A stretch of DNA of 6,982 bases from a bacterium (GTDB lineage Bacteria > Planctomycetota > UBA11346). Location of the stretch: assembly GCA_020049615.1 (NCBI GenBank), contig JAIFKN010000148.1, positions 1 to 6,982 on the forward strand. Reading direction: 5' to 3'. The position numbers and the translations under genes were made by a program. A model generated the notes under the pieces. That model had not been told where the DNA came from, searched no databases, and worked only from the letters and a program-made list of their open reading frames with translations. Each line of letters starts with the position of its first letter. The stretch's first letter is position 1. Positions 5,473 through 6,982 of the stretch are shown in pieces.

Positions 5473-6982
5473 TGAGCGCCATCCTCGATTCCTGGATCGT
5501 CCAGCACCAGCAGAAGGACCTGCTCCGCTTCCTGACGTGCGGCAGCGTCGATGACGGCAAGAGCACGCTGATCGGCCGCCTGCTCTACGACACCGACCTG
5601 GTGCCCGAGGACCAGCTCGCCGCGGTGGCCAAGGACAGCGAACGCCACGGCACCACCGGCAAGGGCCAGATCGACCTCGCGCTGCTCACCGACGGGCTCA
5701 AGGCTGAGCGCGAGCAGGGCATCACCATTGACGTCGCCTACCGCTACTTCTCGACCGATAAGCGCAAGTTCATCATCGCCGACTGCCCCGGGCACCAGCA
5801 GTACACCCGCAACATGGCGACCGGCGCGAGCAGCTGCCAGCTAGCCGTCATCCTGGTCGATGCGCGCTACGGCGTGCAGGAGCAGACCCGCCGCCACAGC
5901 TTCATCGTCTCGCTGCTCGGCATCCGCCATGTCGTGGTGGCGATCAACAAGATGGACCTGGTCGGCTGGAGCGAGGACGTCTTCACCCGCATCAGCGGCG
6001 AGTTCGCCGCCTTCGCCAAGGGCCTCGACCTGCCCGACGTGCAGCTGATCCCGGTGTCGGCCCTCGACGGCGACAACGTCGCCCGCGTCGGCGCGCACAG
6101 CCCGTGGTACCGCGGCCCGACGCTGCTGGCGCACCTCGAGCAGGTGCCGCTGGCCAGCGACATCGACCACGTGCGCTTCCGCTTCCCGGTGCAGCTGGCG
6201 CTGCGCCCGAACCTCGACTTCCGCGGCTTCGCCGGGACGGTGGTCAGCGGCGTGGTGCGGGTCGGCGACGCCATCCTCAACCTGCCCAGCCGGCGGACCA
6301 GCACGGTCAAGGCGATCACCGTCGCCGGCGCCTCGGTGCCGATCGCCTTCGCCCCGCAGGCGGCGCTGATCCAGCTGAGCGACGAGATCGACTGCTCGCG
6401 CGGCGACATGCTGGTGCACCCCGGCGACGTGCCGCATCTGGTCTCACGCGCTGAAGCCATGCTGGTGTGGATGTCGGAGGAGCCGCTGCGCCTCGGCCAC
6501 ACCTACTGGCTGCGCGCCGCGGTCGGCTACGTCCCGGCCCAGGTGGTGGCGATCAATCACCAGGTCGACATCAATTCGCTGGAGCACCGTCCGGCCCGCG
6601 AGCTGGCGCTCAACGCCATCGGCCGCGTCACCATCGAACTGGCCCGCCCGATCCCCGCCGACACCTACGCGGTCAATCGCGCCACCGGCTCGTTCGTCCT
6701 GGTCGACCGCAGCAGCAACGCCACCGTCGCCGCCGGCATGATCCAGGCGGTTGAGGCCGCCGGCGACCTCGGTGCCGATCCCGCCGCCGCCCGCGCCCGC
6801 CTGCTCGGCCACCGCGGCGCCGTCCTCGCAGTCGGCGCCGAGGCCGACCCCGCGCGCTGCGAGGCCATCGTCCTGGCCCTGCTGCGCCGCGGCATCGTCG
6901 CGTCGAGCCTGCACCCCGCGCGCCTGCCTGGCCAGGCCCTGCCGCTGATCGCCGCCGAGCTGGCGGCCCAGGGGCAGGTGGT
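5472..6982 (+). CDS. cysN: Sulfate adenylyltransferase large subunit (CysN) with degenerate CysC-like tail; right end cut
   Basis: CysN is the GTPase subunit of ATP sulfurylase and drives APS formation by CysD. The visible 503 codons begin with an EF-Tu-like G domain. G1 is GSVDDGKST (residues 24-32), GITID at 83-87 contains the switch I threonine T85, and G3 is DCPGH (104-108). G4 is NKMD (159-162) and G5 is SAL (196-198). Beta-barrel domains follow (RFPVQLALRPNLDFRGFAGTV and later), ending near SSNATVAAGMI with the Met at residue 423. E. coli CysN has 475 residues. Here the frame continues past 503 with a segment from about residue 443 that follows the start of APS kinase (RLLGHRGAVLAVG ... 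LLRRGI ... LPLIAAELAAQGQVV) as in bifunctional CysNC, but without the GLSGxGKS P-loop. The frame is open to the edge and no neighbouring frame restores the motif. The GTPase call is certain; the tail assignment is inference. Confidence 0.95.
   Translation, partial: MSAILDSWIVQHQQKDLLRFLTCGSVDDGKSTLIGRLLYDTDLVPEDQLAAVAKDSERHGTTGKGQIDLALLTDGLKAEREQGITIDVAYRYFSTDKRKFIIADCPGHQQYTRNMATGASSCQLAVILVDARYGVQEQTRRHSFIVSLLGIRHVVVAINKMDLVGWSEDVFTRISGEFAAFAKGLDLPDVQLIPVSALDGDNVARVGAHSPWYRGPTLLAHLEQVPLASDIDHVRFRFPVQLALRPNLDFRGFAGTVVSGVVRVGDAILNLPSRRTSTVKAITVAGASVPIAFAPQAALIQLSDEIDCSRGDMLVHPGDVPHLVSRAEAMLVWMSEEPLRLGHTYWLRAAVGYVPAQVVAINHQVDINSLEHRPARELALNAIGRVTIELARPIPADTYAVNRATGSFVLVDRSSNATVAAGMIQAVEAAGDLGADPAAARARLLGHRGAVLAVGAEADPARCEAIVLALLRRGIVASSLHPARLPGQALPLIAAELAAQGQV

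Noticed and set aside
6751..6948. A frameshift hiding an intact APS-kinase P-loop at the end of cysN
   Set aside because: The alternative plus-strand frame there gives Pro/Ala/Arg-rich sequence without GLSGxGKS, and the cysN frame stays open with normal codon use to the window edge.

Overview
The window comes from a high-GC (clearly above 65% by eye), flagellated bacterium with assimilatory sulfate activation. The RNase P RNA is the ancestral type A found in most Gram-negative phyla. I cannot name the phylum: CysD looks proteobacterial, but a PPi-type phosphofructokinase of the TAGGLAPCLSS kind, a very large FlgK and a sigma-54-like flagellar promoter also occur elsewhere.

Layout. (1) 1-190, minus strand: the N-terminus of a pyrophosphate-type 6-phosphofructokinase running off the left edge. 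(2) 191-355: a divergent intergenic gap with a good sigma-54-type -24/-12 element ending about 12 nt before the likely flgK start. (3) 356-3807, plus strand: flgK and flgL, the two hook-filament junction proteins, 14 nt apart. FlgK is about 846 residues, far longer than usual, through a large central insertion. (4) 3808-4101: a G-rich, hairpin-rich noncoding stretch between convergent transcription units (flgKL to the right, rnpB to the left), holding a perfect palindrome, four long G-runs and a stem-loop just past the 3' end of rnpB. (5) 4102-4472, minus strand: the RNase P RNA gene, with a fitting sigma-70-type promoter at 4479-4506. (6) 4552-6982, plus strand: cysD and cysN, the two subunits of ATP sulfurylase, overlapping by one base. 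cysN is cut by the right edge.

How the genes work together. FlgK and FlgL are exported by the flagellar type III apparatus and form the junction between hook and filament. CysD and CysN make adenosine 5'-phosphosulfate from sulfate and ATP at the cost of GTP. RNase P matures tRNA 5' ends, and the phosphofructokinase belongs to glycolysis. These are neighbouring housekeeping and motility units, not one pathway.

I do not see a new defence, mobile or biosynthetic system. The observations most worth checking are the C-terminus of CysN, which looks like an APS-kinase domain without its P-loop; the apparently leaderless, sigma-54-driven flgK start; the oversized cysteine-free FlgK; and the structured flgL-rnpB spacer.
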